Notes: a model not told the origin generated them from the sequence alone. A stretch of 64,000 nucleotides of DNA from Neobacillus niacini (GCF_019749295.1 NZ_JACWFG010000011.1:248001-312000), one strand, 5' to 3'; positions 53,298 through 62,747 are shown, counted from the first letter of the stretch. Program-made: numbers and translations.

Positions 53298-54539
53298 TTG
53301 TTAAATCAAAAAACAATTGAAATTATTAAATCAACTGTCCCTGTTTTAGAGCAACATGGAGAAGCCATTACAACACGTTTTTATCAAATGATGTTTGGAA
53401 ATCATCCAGAACTATTAAATATTTTTAACCACGCAAACCAAAAACAAGGAAGACAGCAAAGGGCACTTGCAGGTACGGTGTATGCCGCTGCTCAATATAT
53501 TGATAATCTTGAAGCCATTCTTCCTGTGGTTAAGCAGATTGCTCATAAGCACAGAAGCCTTGGGATTAAAGCCGAACATTATCCAATTGTCGGGAAGCAC
53601 CTTTTATTAGCCATTAAAGATGTACTAGGTGATGCAGCTACTGATGAAATTATTGATGCATGGGCGAAAGCGTATAGTGTTATTGCGGACGCATTTATCG
53701 GTGTTGAAGCTGAGATGTACAATGAAGCAGCGGGCCAAAAAGGCGGTTGGGATGGTTTCCGCAGTTTTATTGTTGACCGTAAAGTAATAGAAAGTGATGT
53801 CATTACCTCTTTCTATCTAAAACCTGTAGACCAAAAGGAAATTGCGGATTTTCTTCCTGGACAATATATCAGTATTAAACTTGAAATCGAAGGCGAAGAA
53901 TTTACACATATCCGCCAATATAGCTTATCTGATGCACCTGGTAAAAATTATTACCGTATTAGCGTTAAACGTGAAGCAGGAACAGCAAATCCAGACGGAA
54001 TGGTATCTAATTACCTTCATGACACTGTTACAGAGGGAGAAATCTTACAGGTGAGTGCTCCAGCAGGGGATTTTGTTCTTGATACAGATAAAAATACACC
54101 AGTTGTATTATTAAGCGGAGGTGTGGGATTAACACCAATGCTGAGCATGTTAAAAACCGTGGTTGAGGTTCAGCCGGATAGAAAGGTAACGTTCATCCAT
54201 GCGGCTGCAAATGGGAAGGTTCATGCATTAAGAGAGGAAGTTGAATCACTAACTTCTCTGGAAAATGTAAACTCATTTTTCTTTTATGATTCACCAACCG
54301 AAGAAGACCGTATGAACCATAACTTCGATGTTGAAGGCTACGTAACTGAGGAGTGGCTTGCCAACAACCTGCCAACAGCAGAAGCAGAATTTTATTTCTG
54401 CGGTCCGGTACCATTTATGAGAGCGATTAATACTTCTTTAAAGAATTTAGGAGTAAACGCAGAAAGAATTCACTTTGAATTCTTTGGACCAAAAGACAGT
54501 TTAGAAGAAAGTGTGAAGAAAGAACCGGTTTCCGTCTAG
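53298..54539 (+). CDS. hmp: Flavohaemoglobin (nitric oxide dioxygenase)
   Basis: About 413 residues. Globin domain (1-140) with proximal His in VVKQIAHKHRSLGI, FAD-binding domain (about 150-255, RQYSLSDAPGKNYYRISVKRE), and NAD-binding domain (260-400, LLSGGVGLTPMLSML, YFCGPVPFMRAI). It oxidises NO to nitrate using O2 and NADH, protecting against nitrosative stress. TTG 53298 lies seven bases after AAGGAGTG; GTG 53289 is too close. The Fnr box upstream implies oxygen-limitation control. A terminator includes its stop codon. Confidence 0.95.
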   Translation: MLNQKTIEIIKSTVPVLEQHGEAITTRFYQMMFGNHPELLNIFNHANQKQGRQQRALAGTVYAAAQYIDNLEAILPVVKQIAHKHRSLGIKAEHYPIVGKHLLLAIKDVLGDAATDEIIDAWAKAYSVIADAFIGVEAEMYNEAAGQKGGWDGFRSFIVDRKVIESDVITSFYLKPVDQKEIADFLPGQYISIKLEIEGEEFTHIRQYSLSDAPGKNYYRISVKREAGTANPDGMVSNYLHDTVTEGEILQVSAPAGDFVLDTDKNTPVVLLSGGVGLTPMLSMLKTVVEVQPDRKVTFIHAAANGKVHALREEVESLTSLENVNSFFFYDSPTEEDRMNHNFDVEGYVTEEWLANNLPTAEAEFYFCGPVPFMRAINTSLKNLGVNAERIHFEFFGPKDSLEESVKKEPVSV

Positions 54540-54554
54540 GAAATCGGTTTTTTT
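54523..54554 (+). terminator. Terminator overlapping the hmp stop codon
   Basis: AACCGGTTTCC / GGAAATCGGTT stem with a G-U pair and a five-base loop, then seven T. Confidence 0.85.
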
Positions 54555-54629
54555 ATGTTTAGAAAGTTTGATTCAGACACTAATTGTGATTAAATAAAAG
54601 GTAGAAATAGCCAGAAAGGAAGAAGCTAT

Positions 54630-55406
54630 GTGAATAAAAACGTTATACGGTCTGTAACCATGGTATCAGTATTTTTTTGCCTCCTCTGGCTTGTCGGACT
54701 TGGGTGGGCTGTAGCCGAATATTATGGCGGCAAGCCTGAAAAAATCCCAGAGAAAACCAAAATCGAAAAGAAGGCCGAGAAAAAAGATGGATTACATATC
54801 GTAGCCATAGGTGATTCTTTAACGAGAGGAACCGGCGATGAAACAGGAAAAGGCTATGTAGGTGTCCTAATGGACGAAATAAAGGAAAAAACAAAGCAGG
54901 ATGTCCAGCTGACGAATTTAGGGATTAGCGGACAGCGCTCTGACCAGCTTAAGGAACAAATTCAGCAAACGGAAGTCAAGCGGCAAATTCAAACAGCAGA
55001 TATGATATTAGTAACGATGGGCGGCAATGATTTGTTTAGAGGTGGACAAGGTTTATTAGAGTTTAAAGAAGAAGACATAGCTGAAATAGAGAAGAAGTTC
55101 CTGGACAATATGAATTTTATTTTTCAGCAGATTCGCACAAGCAATCCAAAAGCAAACGTCTTTTTCATTGGTCTATACAATCCCTTTAGTGACCTGGAAG
55201 AGGGAAAAGAAATGTCGAAGGTAGTTCGTCATTGGAATTATCAAAGTGCGGAATTAAGTGCAGCTTTTCCAAAAATTGTGTTTGTTCCAACGTTTGATCT
55301 GTTTGAGTTAAAAGTTAATGATTATCTTTATACTGACAAATTTCATCCGAACAAAAAGGGCTATCGTTTAATTGCTGAACGAGTTGCTTCATTGCTTACC
55401 TGGTAA
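54630..55406 (+). CDS. SGNH/GDSL lipase-esterase, YpmR-like
   Basis: A 258-residue secreted or membrane-anchored hydrolase: N-terminal hydrophobic segment (8-28), Lys-rich linker, then SGNH blocks AIGDSLTRG (Ser near 63), LGISGQRSDQL (Gly), VTMGGNDLF (Asn) and TDKFHPNKKGY (Asp, His). It resembles B. subtilis YpmR/LipC-type spore phospholipases. GTG 54630 after AAAGGAAG. An ABC exporter pair follows after 15 bp and could share the transcript. Confidence 0.88.
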   Translation: MNKNVIRSVTMVSVFFCLLWLVGLGWAVAEYYGGKPEKIPEKTKIEKKAEKKDGLHIVAIGDSLTRGTGDETGKGYVGVLMDEIKEKTKQDVQLTNLGISGQRSDQLKEQIQQTEVKRQIQTADMILVTMGGNDLFRGGQGLLEFKEEDIAEIEKKFLDNMNFIFQQIRTSNPKANVFFIGLYNPFSDLEEGKEMSKVVRHWNYQSAELSAAFPKIVFVPTFDLFELKVNDYLYTDKFHPNKKGYRLIAERVASLLTW

Positions 55407-55421
55407 GGAGAGTAGAGCAAA

Positions 55422-56333
55422 ATGGAGAAAATAACGTTATCTGTACATAATTTAAAAAAAGTAATCGGTAAAAAAGAAATCATTAAGGGCATTAGTTTTG
55501 ATTTAAAAGAAGGCGAGGTCTTTGGTTTCTTGGGTCCGAATGGAGCAGGAAAAACGACGACCATCAGAATGCTGGTAGGCTTGATTAAACCTACTTCCGG
55601 AAGAATTCAGATTGGCGGCTATAACATTACAGAAAACTTCGAGGAAGCTATGAAGCATCTCGGATGTATTGTTGAGAACCCTGAATTATACCCATATTTG
55701 TCGGGCTACGACAATCTGCTCCACTTTGCGAATATGCTTGATGGAATTGGCAAAGAGAGAATTAAAGAAGTAACAGAGCTTGTGGGTTTAAAAGACCGAA
55801 TCCATGATAGAGTAAAAACCTATTCACTTGGGATGAGACAGAGATTGGGGATTGCACAAGCATTATTAGGAAGGCCCAAGGTATTAATTCTTGATGAACC
55901 TACAAATGGTTTAGACCCTGCTGGAATAAGAGAAATGAGGGAGTTTATACGGTTTCTTGCTGAAGAGGAAGGACTAAGTGTCCTTGTATCCAGCCACTTG
56001 CTAAGTGAAATTCAATTATTATGTGATCGAGTGGCGATTATCTCAAGGGGAACCGTGATTAAAATTGATTCCGTCCATAACTTGTTATCAAATAGAGAAC
56101 GAGTCGTATGGCGATTCCATCCAATTGAGGAAGGTAAGAGGGTACTACGTTCCGTTACAGCCATTGATGAAAGAGAAGATGGATTCATTACGACAGAATA
56201 TGATGAAATTAAAACGGCGGAATGGAATAAGCTGCTCGTAGAAGCAGGAGTTTCTGTGACGGAAATGAATCGTAAAATGCCAGTATTGGAAGATTTATTC
56301 CTCGAATTAACCGGGGGTGATTCGATTGAATAA
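55422..56333 (+). CDS. ABC exporter ATPase
   Basis: 303 residues: Walker A GPNGAGKTT (about 39-47), YSLGMRQRLGIAQALL (signature), VLILDEPTNGLDPAG (Walker B), VSSHLLSEIQ (H-loop). This type of ATPase pairs with an ABC-2 permease; members export lantibiotics or other drugs, or act in spore/membrane functions. It overlaps the next gene by 8 bp. GGAGAG precedes ATG 55422. Substrate unknown. Confidence 0.9.
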   Translation: MEKITLSVHNLKKVIGKKEIIKGISFDLKEGEVFGFLGPNGAGKTTTIRMLVGLIKPTSGRIQIGGYNITENFEEAMKHLGCIVENPELYPYLSGYDNLLHFANMLDGIGKERIKEVTELVGLKDRIHDRVKTYSLGMRQRLGIAQALLGRPKVLILDEPTNGLDPAGIREMREFIRFLAEEEGLSVLVSSHLLSEIQLLCDRVAIISRGTVIKIDSVHNLLSNRERVVWRFHPIEEGKRVLRSVTAIDEREDGFITTEYDEIKTAEWNKLLVEAGVSVTEMNRKMPVLEDLFLELTGGDSIE

Positions 56334-57306
56334 ACTGATTCAAAATGAAATGATGAAGCTAATCGCTAAAAAGCGTCTGATTGTAATTGCAATAATTATT
56401 GGTATCTTGGTTGCAATGTTTACATATGCCCAATTTAAAGAGGTTGAAAGGCAAAGAGAAAAATTAGGAACTGACGATTGGCGGACGATGATTCAGCAAA
56501 CCATTATTGACCAGCAAAACCGGATAAGCAGTGCCCGTATTTCGGACGAATGGAAACAACAGCTACAAATAGCACTGCAGCAGAATCAATATTATTTAGA
56601 TCATGATATTAACCCCTCAGAGCCTGGTGCTCCAACATTTATGAGGATTTTCTTAGAGAACTCGATTGAACTCTTTATCCCATTAATGGTTATGGTCATT
56701 GCCAGCGATATAGTCTCCTCTGAGCATAGTCAAGGCTCTATAAAGTTATTATTAACGCGGCCAGTTAAAAGGTGGAAGGTCTTATTAAGTAAATATATAA
56801 CCCTAGCTTTTGCTATTTCGTTGATTGTAGCCATTGCCGGAATCCTTTCTTACGGTATTTCTGGCTTAGTATTTGGCTATAAAGGCTGGGGAGCACCAGT
56901 ATTGACTGGTTTTAGTGTTACTGATGCAGGTTTAGATACCGCCGGTGTAAAATTAATCAATCAATGGCAATTTCTTTTAATGGATTTTGGACTAGTTTGG
57001 TTTGTTGCGATTGTAGTTGGGACACTCTCTTTTATGCTCTCTGTTTTAATTAGGAGTACGGCTGCAGGGATGGGTGTAATGCTGGCTGCACTAATTTCTG
57101 GAGCCATCTTAAGTAATATGGTTTCTTCCTGGGAGTCAGCTAAATATTTCTTTATGGTGAACCTAAAGCTAACAAACTATATGAATGGGAATCCTCCGCC
57201 AATTGAAGGGATGACCCTGTCATTTTCAATGTTGGTGTTACTTGTATGGTGGGCAATTGGGCTTTTTGTTTCATTCCTTGTATTTACCAAAAAGGATGTA
57301 TATTAA
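56326..57306 (+). CDS. ABC-2-type permease
   Basis: About 326 residues with six membrane segments and a large outward loop after the first (about 38-115). SSEHSQGSIKLLLTRPVKRWKVLLSKYI is the typical ABC-2 motif. TTG 56326 lies seven bases after GGGGGTGA and overlaps the ATPase gene. The pair forms a complete transporter. Confidence 0.88.
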   Translation: MNKLIQNEMMKLIAKKRLIVIAIIIGILVAMFTYAQFKEVERQREKLGTDDWRTMIQQTIIDQQNRISSARISDEWKQQLQIALQQNQYYLDHDINPSEPGAPTFMRIFLENSIELFIPLMVMVIASDIVSSEHSQGSIKLLLTRPVKRWKVLLSKYITLAFAISLIVAIAGILSYGISGLVFGYKGWGAPVLTGFSVTDAGLDTAGVKLINQWQFLLMDFGLVWFVAIVVGTLSFMLSVLIRSTAAGMGVMLAALISGAILSNMVSSWESAKYFFMVNLKLTNYMNGNPPPIEGMTLSFSMLVLLVWWAIGLFVSFLVFTKKDVY

Positions 57307-57316
57307 GGATTTAAGA

Positions 57317-57353
57317 AAGAGTTATTCCTAAATGATAGGGAATAACTCTTTTA
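57317..57353. terminator. Bidirectional terminator after ABC genes
   Basis: AAGAGTTATTCC / GGAATAACTCTT stem with T-runs on both strands; the minus-strand gene ends inside it. Confidence 0.85.
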
Positions 57354-58736
57354 TTGTCCTTCCGATTTTTCTCTACCCTCTCTAATATATTTTCTTATTC
57401 TTTTGTACATTGTTTTATCAGGCAGGTAACGGAAGATGGCTATGTCGGGAACTAGATTTGCCTCGATAAACCATGGTTTTCCGTATTGATCGATTCCGAT
57501 ATCCATTCCCCATAAGCAGGCATCAGGGTATACCTTTTCCAGCTGTTTTGCTGCCATAATACCTATTTGGTCGATTTCCCATAGGAGTGCATCAACACTT
57601 TTATTTGTAATCGAAGATGCCTCTAATGCATCCTCTACGGTAGAAATCGCCTTTGCAACGTTGGTTACAATAAAGCCTTTTGCTGCGATTCTGGTCATTT
57701 TCCCAGTGACAACCCAATGGGAGTTAACAGACTCTCGTTGGACCATGACTCGAATATCAAAAGGGCAGTCTTTAATGGTTGCAAGAAGAATCTCCTCTTG
57801 GATTAGATATGATTTTTTTGAAGTAAAACGATCCTCGATAGTAAGTAACATCTCTTTGATAGTAGTGAATGGAATTTTATTTCTTTCCGAATGTATCTCA
57901 AATGTCTGGTCTTCTAGCTTTGAAATAAGTGCCATACCAAGGCCCCATTGGCTTAGATTAGGCTTGATCACACAGCTTCCGTATACTTCAAGGTATTGAG
58001 GGAGGACCTTTTCATGATATAGATAAGTTTCAGGAAGATATGGTAAAAGATCTCTTTCGCCTCTTAACACCTGATGCCAGTCCCATTTACCATCTGAAAA
58101 TCTATACCTAATCTCATTGACCCATGGTTTTCCTAATTGATCAAAAAAGAAGTCCAGAATTACCGTGTTGTAATTAGGATATTTTTCCTCAAGGTTTATA
58201 GCAGCTTTGAGGGAAATATCATCTAAGATAGAGGAGATACCGCGGTCACAAAGTGCCTGCGGCAGAACAGAAGAGACAGGGAAGATTTCCACTACTTCAT
58301 CGACAAAGGAGTATCCGTTAGGGGTAATTCGTGCAATTTTTTCAGTAATACTCCATATAGAGGAAACTTTAGCAGCGTACACTCTGACTTCAAAATCTTT
58401 CTCCTCAAGTTGTGCACGAGGGATTGACTGTTGGATAATGAACCTTTTCCCATCTAATAGATTATTGTTTAGGTATTGATAAGCTTCTTCTTTTCCGCTG
58501 ATGATTTGTTTCTTACTGCCTGTTTCAATTAAATATTGATTCTCATCGAGTGAAGTGACTAAAATGTTAATTTTAAAGTCATGACAAGGACGCAAGAACA
58601 CCTGTACGTATTTATCTGTATAATCCTTAAAGCTGTGCGCGTTTAATAAAGCAGTTTCAGGTAAGAATGGAGCAATTTCTTCCACCTTTACTAAGTGGGA
58701 ATATTTGCTGAACCTTTCATTGATTACTTTCACCAT
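57351..58736 (-). CDS. YheC/YheD-family protein with tandem ATP-grasp domains
   Basis: The 461-residue protein repeats itself with an offset of about 210: FLPETALL (24) vs YLPETYLY (233), VFLRP vs CVIKP, FIIQQSI (99) vs YLIQEEI (310), FEVRVY vs FDIRVM, and LGKPWVNEIR (201) vs YGKPWFIEAN (418). Each half looks like a small ATP-grasp domain; the C-terminal one keeps the MDIGIDQYGKPWFIEAN metal-binding pattern. YheC/YheD proteins of B. subtilis are linked to the endospore coat. Substrate unknown. Minus-strand AGGGAGG precedes the ATG. Single gene. Confidence 0.85.
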   Translation of the reverse strand: MVKVINERFSKYSHLVKVEEIAPFLPETALLNAHSFKDYTDKYVQVFLRPCHDFKINILVTSLDENQYLIETGSKKQIISGKEEAYQYLNNNLLDGKRFIIQQSIPRAQLEEKDFEVRVYAAKVSSIWSITEKIARITPNGYSFVDEVVEIFPVSSVLPQALCDRGISSILDDISLKAAINLEEKYPNYNTVILDFFFDQLGKPWVNEIRYRFSDGKWDWHQVLRGERDLLPYLPETYLYHEKVLPQYLEVYGSCVIKPNLSQWGLGMALISKLEDQTFEIHSERNKIPFTTIKEMLLTIEDRFTSKKSYLIQEEILLATIKDCPFDIRVMVQRESVNSHWVVTGKMTRIAAKGFIVTNVAKAISTVEDALEASSITNKSVDALLWEIDQIGIMAAKQLEKVYPDACLWGMDIGIDQYGKPWFIEANLVPDIAIFRYLPDKTMYKRIRKYIREGREKSEGQ

Positions 58737-58833
58737 TTCTTTCCCTCCTTAATAAAACCTTACTACGCATAGTATTCAGACGTAATAAGTTTTGGAAGGG
58801 AGCCGTCCTTTGAAATCAAATATTCTTAGATTT

Positions 58834-58866
58834 AAAAACCATCTCTCTATAAGAAAGATGGTTTTT
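58834..58866. terminator. Terminator after ndh
   Basis: AAAAACCATCT / AGATGGTTTTT, 11-bp stem; a second hairpin CCTTAA / TTAAGG lies at 58870-58891. These end the ndh transcript on the minus strand. Confidence 0.7.
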
Positions 58867-58973
58867 ATGCCTTAACAATGGGGGATTAAGGCCATATTCT
58901 AAAAGGGATGTTCAATCAATTGGCATAAAAGGGAGGGAAGCCTTTTATCCAGGGAAATATTTGTTCATACAAA

Positions 58974-60197
58974 TTACTGATTAGCTGTTACTTTAACAGG
59001 TTCTTTACTTACTCCAAAATGTTGTTTAATGATTAGAGAAGGTCCTCCAAGGTTTAATAAATAGCGGGCTTCAATTACTTGCTTCATAAAGGCGCCAAAT
59101 AATCCTGAAAGTCTAAAGTTTCCTACTTTTCCTACTGCAGCAAAGGTTCCAATTGATGCAACTGATCCTTTATGATGGTATTCAAAAGCTTTCAAGCTTC
59201 CTCCTCTTAATGTTGTTACAATATTTTTTGCACAAACATCTGCTTCTTGAAGGGCAACTTGTGCTGTTGGAGGCAGTGCATTTTTTTCATCTTTCTTGAA
59301 TAAAGAACAGTCACCAATACTAAATATGTTTTTTCTATCTTTAACACGAAGGAATGAGTCGACTGGGAGTTTGCCTTTTTCAATAGGTAACCCACAGTTT
59401 TGAATAATTGGATTTCCCTTAACTCCGCAAGACCAAATTAATGTGCGAGTTGGAATCTCAATATTACCTTCTAGTACCACTTTTTCAGGGGTACATTCTA
59501 AGATTTTGGTGGACATGAACATGTTAATATTAAATTTTTCTAGTACCTCCGTTGTATATTGAATGGATTCCTTAGGGAAAAACGGAATAACAGATGCTGC
59601 AGCCTCTACTGCAACAATTTTTACATCTTCAAATGGAACATCATATTTTTTACAAAGCTTAGGGAGGCCTTCTGCTAATTCACCCAGCATTTCAATTCCT
59701 GTAAACCCGCCGCCAGCAACAACAAAGGTTAAGCGTGAAGGATCTTTGTCCTCTTTATAAAGAGAAAGCTGTCTGATGATTTGATTATAAATGGCTTTCG
59801 TACTTCTAAAGCTCCGGATGGCGAAAGCATGTTCCTTAATGCCAGGGATACCGAATGTTTCAATATCAAAACCTAAAGCGATTAATAGGTAGTCATATTC
59901 TACCGTTTCTCCGCCTTCAAGGTGTACCGCTTGTTTTGTTACATCTACCGTGGTAACAATGCCCTTTTTAAATTTCGTTTTTTCAGGATTAATTAATTCT
60001 GGAATCTGCATCGCAATTTGACGATCAGCTGCAGTTCCTGCACCCGTTTTATGGAGTTGTGTTGTAATGTAGTGGTACTCATGTTTATTAATTAGAGTAA
60101 CGTCTGCTTCACCAGACTTTAGTAATTTTTCTAATTTTTTACTTGTGATGATTCCGCCATATCCTGCGCCCAATATTACTATTTTTGGTTTGTTCAT
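58974..60197 (-). CDS. ndh: Type II NADH dehydrogenase (NDH-2)
   Basis: 407 residues, single-subunit flavoprotein that feeds electrons from NADH to menaquinone without pumping protons. FAD-binding GAGYGG (residues 11-16), NADH-binding VAGGGFTGIE (about 159-168), and FSIGDCSLF with the FAD Asp; the C-terminal amphipathic region (RYLLNLGGPSLIIKQHFG) attaches it to the membrane. Two Rex boxes upstream make it the expected Rex-controlled ndh. In B. subtilis Ndh (YjlD) and YumB are the two paralogues; the Rex site fits Ndh. Confidence 0.92.
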   Translation of the reverse strand: MNKPKIVILGAGYGGIITSKKLEKLLKSGEADVTLINKHEYHYITTQLHKTGAGTAADRQIAMQIPELINPEKTKFKKGIVTTVDVTKQAVHLEGGETVEYDYLLIALGFDIETFGIPGIKEHAFAIRSFRSTKAIYNQIIRQLSLYKEDKDPSRLTFVVAGGGFTGIEMLGELAEGLPKLCKKYDVPFEDVKIVAVEAAASVIPFFPKESIQYTTEVLEKFNINMFMSTKILECTPEKVVLEGNIEIPTRTLIWSCGVKGNPIIQNCGLPIEKGKLPVDSFLRVKDRKNIFSIGDCSLFKKDEKNALPPTAQVALQEADVCAKNIVTTLRGGSLKAFEYHHKGSVASIGTFAAVGKVGNFRLSGLFGAFMKQVIEARYLLNLGGPSLIIKQHFGVSKEPVKVTANQ

Positions 60198-60243
60198 AAA
60201 AATAACATCTCCCTATCTATGAAAAAATAAATATACGGCTTTA

Positions 60244-60261
60244 TTGTGAATTATTTCACAA
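60244..60261 (-). promoter_or_regulatory. Rex operator (proximal)
   Basis: TTGTGAA-TTAT-TTCACAA is a perfect match to the Rex consensus TTGTGAA-N4-TTCACAA. It lies about 47 bp before ndh. Rex represses when the NADH/NAD+ ratio is low. Confidence 0.92.
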
Positions 60262-60297
60262 TGATTCTTTAAAAAATAACGAGCTATCCGCTCGATA

Positions 60298-60315
60298 TTG
60301 TGAAGTTTTTCACAT
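60298..60315 (-). promoter_or_regulatory. Rex operator (distal)
   Basis: TTGTGAA-GTTT-TTCACAT differs from consensus at one position. Its centre is 54 bp from the proximal box, about five helix turns, so two Rex dimers would lie on one face. A CGAGC / GCTCG inverted repeat (60280-60294) sits between the boxes. Confidence 0.88.
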
Positions 60316-60487
60316 ATCTTCTATATTCATAGTATACGATATCTCTTAGTAAGAAACTAGTGGGTATTTATATTAAAATTTGTCGAATTGGTAAATTTTT
60401 TTCCGACATCAGGGGAATGATAAATTCGTGCCAATTGATAAAGAGGTTAAATTATATCAATAAAGTAAGAAAGAAGGAGATTTCAGT

Positions 60488-61075
60488 ATGAAGAAAAGAA
60501 TGATGATGATTTTACTAGGGTTATTACTAGTTATGCCAGGGCTAACCTTAGCCAATGTTGAGAAACCAGAAGCAGGTGAAAAACAAACTGAAAAAAGACC
60601 TGAATCAGGTTCACAAGAGAAAGAGGAGACTGAGGAATGTGACTGTGAAAAACAGGAGCATAACCATAAGGATTGGCAGGCAAAAATGGCAGAGCGTGAA
60701 CAAAAGCTGCTAGCATGGGTTGATCAATTTACTCCTGATAAAAAAGAAGACTGGACAAAGGTGTTGGCTGAGAAAAAGGAATTAAGAAATAAATGGGTGA
60801 GTCCCGAAAATGCAGAAAAGCGTGAAAAGTGGAAGCAAGAAAAAATGGCAAAAATTCAGGAGTTAAAGAAACAATTAGACGAGGGAAAAATCACAAAAGA
60901 GGAATTTGTTCAAAAAGCACATGGCGGCAAAGCGATGGGGAATTGGAAAACTTTCCATGACCTAAAAGCAGCAGTTGAAGCGAAAGATAATAATAAGGCT
61001 GCAGAGCTTTTAAATCAATTGCTCGACCAGTCTAAACAACATAATGAAAAAATAAAGACAATGTTAGCAGAATAG
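60488..61075 (+). CDS. Secreted helical protein, unknown function
   Basis: 195 residues: a signal peptide (1-22, cleavage likely after LANVE), an acidic/basic linker with a CDC motif (about residue 51-53) and HNH, then about 120 residues of charged helix (KMAEREQKLLAWVDQF, KREKWKQEKMAKIQELKKQL). Two short sections (KITKEEFVQKA) look like the helical repeats of small extracytoplasmic Bacillus proteins. GAAGGAGA precedes ATG. Role unknown. The Cys and His could bind metal. A small membrane protein gene follows after 4 bp. Confidence 0.75.
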   Translation: MKKRMMMILLGLLLVMPGLTLANVEKPEAGEKQTEKRPESGSQEKEETEECDCEKQEHNHKDWQAKMAEREQKLLAWVDQFTPDKKEDWTKVLAEKKELRNKWVSPENAEKREKWKQEKMAKIQELKKQLDEGKITKEEFVQKAHGGKAMGNWKTFHDLKAAVEAKDNNKAAELLNQLLDQSKQHNEKIKTMLAE

Positions 61076-61079
61076 AATT

Positions 61080-61223
61080 ATGGAGTTGATTTACTTGGCA
61101 AGAAATGGATTTTTACTGACTACCGCTGCGTTGGGTGCAGCATACCTGCTTAGAAATGATAGAGCGCGAAAGAAATTAATCAATCAACTTCAGAACTTTG
61201 CCGGTGATAAAACGCGAAGATAA
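61080..61223 (+). CDS. Small membrane-associated protein (47 aa)
   Basis: From ATG 61080 (or TTG 61095, nine bases after GGAG) to TAA 61223. Hydrophobic segment NGFLLTTAALGAAYLL followed by a basic tail RNDRARKKLINQLQNF. It starts 4 bp after the stop of the secreted helical protein and ends in a terminator, so the two form a small operon. Short proteins of this shape are common in Bacillaceae; function unknown. Confidence 0.65.
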   Translation: MELIYLARNGFLLTTAALGAAYLLRNDRARKKLINQLQNFAGDKTRR

Positions 61224-61260
61224 AAAATGCAAGCTGCGACAGTGCAGCTTGCATTTTTTA
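61222..61260. terminator. Bidirectional terminator between small gene and tatA
   Basis: AAAAAATGCAAGCTGC / GCAGCTTGCATTTTTT, 16-bp perfect stem with a six-base loop, T-runs on both strands. Confidence 0.95.
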
Positions 61261-61473
61261 TTTCTTTAATTCAATATGATCCTTTTTTGCTTCGTTTAGG
61301 TCATCTTTAAATTCTTCTTTAATGTCGTTTGTGATTCCGTCTGTTGCACGTTTGAATTCACGAAGTGATTTACCGAAGGCACGGCCGATTTCAGGCAATT
61401 TATTTGGACCAAAGACAATTAAGGCAAGTACAAGAATTAAGATAAGTCCTGGTACACCAATGTTTGAAAACAT
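61258..61473 (-). CDS. tatA: Twin-arginine translocase subunit TatA/TatE
   Basis: 71 residues: one membrane helix ([16 protein letters not shown]), the hinge [21 protein letters not shown], and an amphipathic and then charged C-terminal tail. It forms the pore of the Tat pathway for folded proteins. No tatC is in the window, so TatC must be elsewhere. GGAGG precedes the ATG. It is transcribed after the M42 peptidase gene, 23 bp away. Confidence 0.93.
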   Translation of the reverse strand: MFSNIGVPGLILILVLALIVFGPNKLPEIGRAFGKSLREFKRATDGITNDIKEEFKDDLNEAKKDHIELKK

Positions 61474-61496
61474 AACAAAACCTCCTATTTAAAATC

Positions 61497-62546
61497 TTAA
61501 ATAACTAAATTAGATTGGACGTAATGATATAGAAGCTTTGCAGTATTTTCTATGGATGATTCGTGAGTCCGTTCAAAAGCATGTGATGAATCAATGCCAG
61601 GACCAATTAAACCGTGTACGATATCATGCCCAGAACGGATAGCTGCTGAGGCATCGGAACCATAGAAGGGATAGATATCGAGTTTGTATTGTATACTGTT
61701 TTCTTCTGCAAGCCGTACTAAATTCTTGCGAAGGGCATAGTGATACGGTCCACTGGCGTCCTTCACACAAATAGACACAGTGTATTCATCAGTTGATTGG
61801 CCATCCCCCATCGCACCCATATCAACAGCTAAATATTCAACTGTTTCAGGAGAAATGTTGGAATTCCCGCCATAACCAATTTCCTCATTGTTCGAGATTA
61901 AGAAATGGGTTGTGTAAGGTAATTGGATGTTATCATTTTTTACTTGCTTTATTAATTGAAGTAGTATGGCTACACTTGCTTTATCATCTAAATGACGGGA
62001 TTTAATAAATCCACTTGGAGTCACTTCTACTCTTGGATCAAAGGATACGAAATCGCCAACCTCAATCCCAAGTGCACGAATATCATCTGCATTATGTACT
62101 TTCTCATCCAGTCTAATTTCCATATTGTCCTGGTTGCGTTCGGCTTTTCCAGCGTCTTTGTAAACATGTACAGAAGTTTGGTGCATTAGAATTGTCCCTG
62201 TAAATGTCTTTCCGCTGCTAGTTTCGATTTGGCAGTACTCACCTTCAATCGAATTATACTTAAAGCCGCCAATCAGGTCGATCTTTAACCTGCCATTTGA
62301 TTTAATTTCCTTCACCATAGCGCCAAGGGTATCGACATGAGCAGTAAGCATTCGGTGCTGGCTTGTATCTTTTCCAACTATTGTGGCAATAAGACCGCCT
62401 TTTCGATTCCTCTTTGTTTCAATGTTTAGATCTGCAAGGTATTTTTCAACGTATGAAATTACTTCGTTTGTATTCCCAGAAGGGCTGGGGATTGAGACCA
62501 AATCTACAAGCAATTTCATTGTTTCTTCTGTGTTTTTATTTGCCAA
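61497..62546 (-). CDS. M42-family aminopeptidase
   Basis: 349 residues; metal ligands and catalytic residues visible: TAHVDTLG (His, Asp), RHLDDKAS (bridging Asp), NNEEIGYGG (catalytic Glu and ligand), VDMGAMGDG (Asp) and SSHAFERTH (C-terminal His). M42 enzymes form dodecameric tetrahedral aminopeptidases (YhfE/FrvX/PepA type) that trim peptides in the cytosol. TTG start after GGAGATACAAC. Probably transcribed together with tatA. Confidence 0.93.
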   Translation of the reverse strand: MANKNTEETMKLLVDLVSIPSPSGNTNEVISYVEKYLADLNIETKRNRKGGLIATIVGKDTSQHRMLTAHVDTLGAMVKEIKSNGRLKIDLIGGFKYNSIEGEYCQIETSSGKTFTGTILMHQTSVHVYKDAGKAERNQDNMEIRLDEKVHNADDIRALGIEVGDFVSFDPRVEVTPSGFIKSRHLDDKASVAILLQLIKQVKNDNIQLPYTTHFLISNNEEIGYGGNSNISPETVEYLAVDMGAMGDGQSTDEYTVSICVKDASGPYHYALRKNLVRLAEENSIQYKLDIYPFYGSDASAAIRSGHDIVHGLIGPGIDSSHAFERTHESSIENTAKLLYHYVQSNLVI

Positions 62547-62747
62547 AGTTGTATCTCCTTTCTAAATAACACTCTCTACTATTATAACATTTAATTTAAA
62601 AATCAATGAATTTCAAATTACGTCAACTTTCTTCGTGTTGCTGCATAGTGTAGGAAGTGTGGTAATTTCCGTTTATTTTTCCGCTATTTTGGAAATATAG
62701 GAAATAATTAAAAAATTATTACTATTTAAAAGCTAGTGGGGGAGAAA

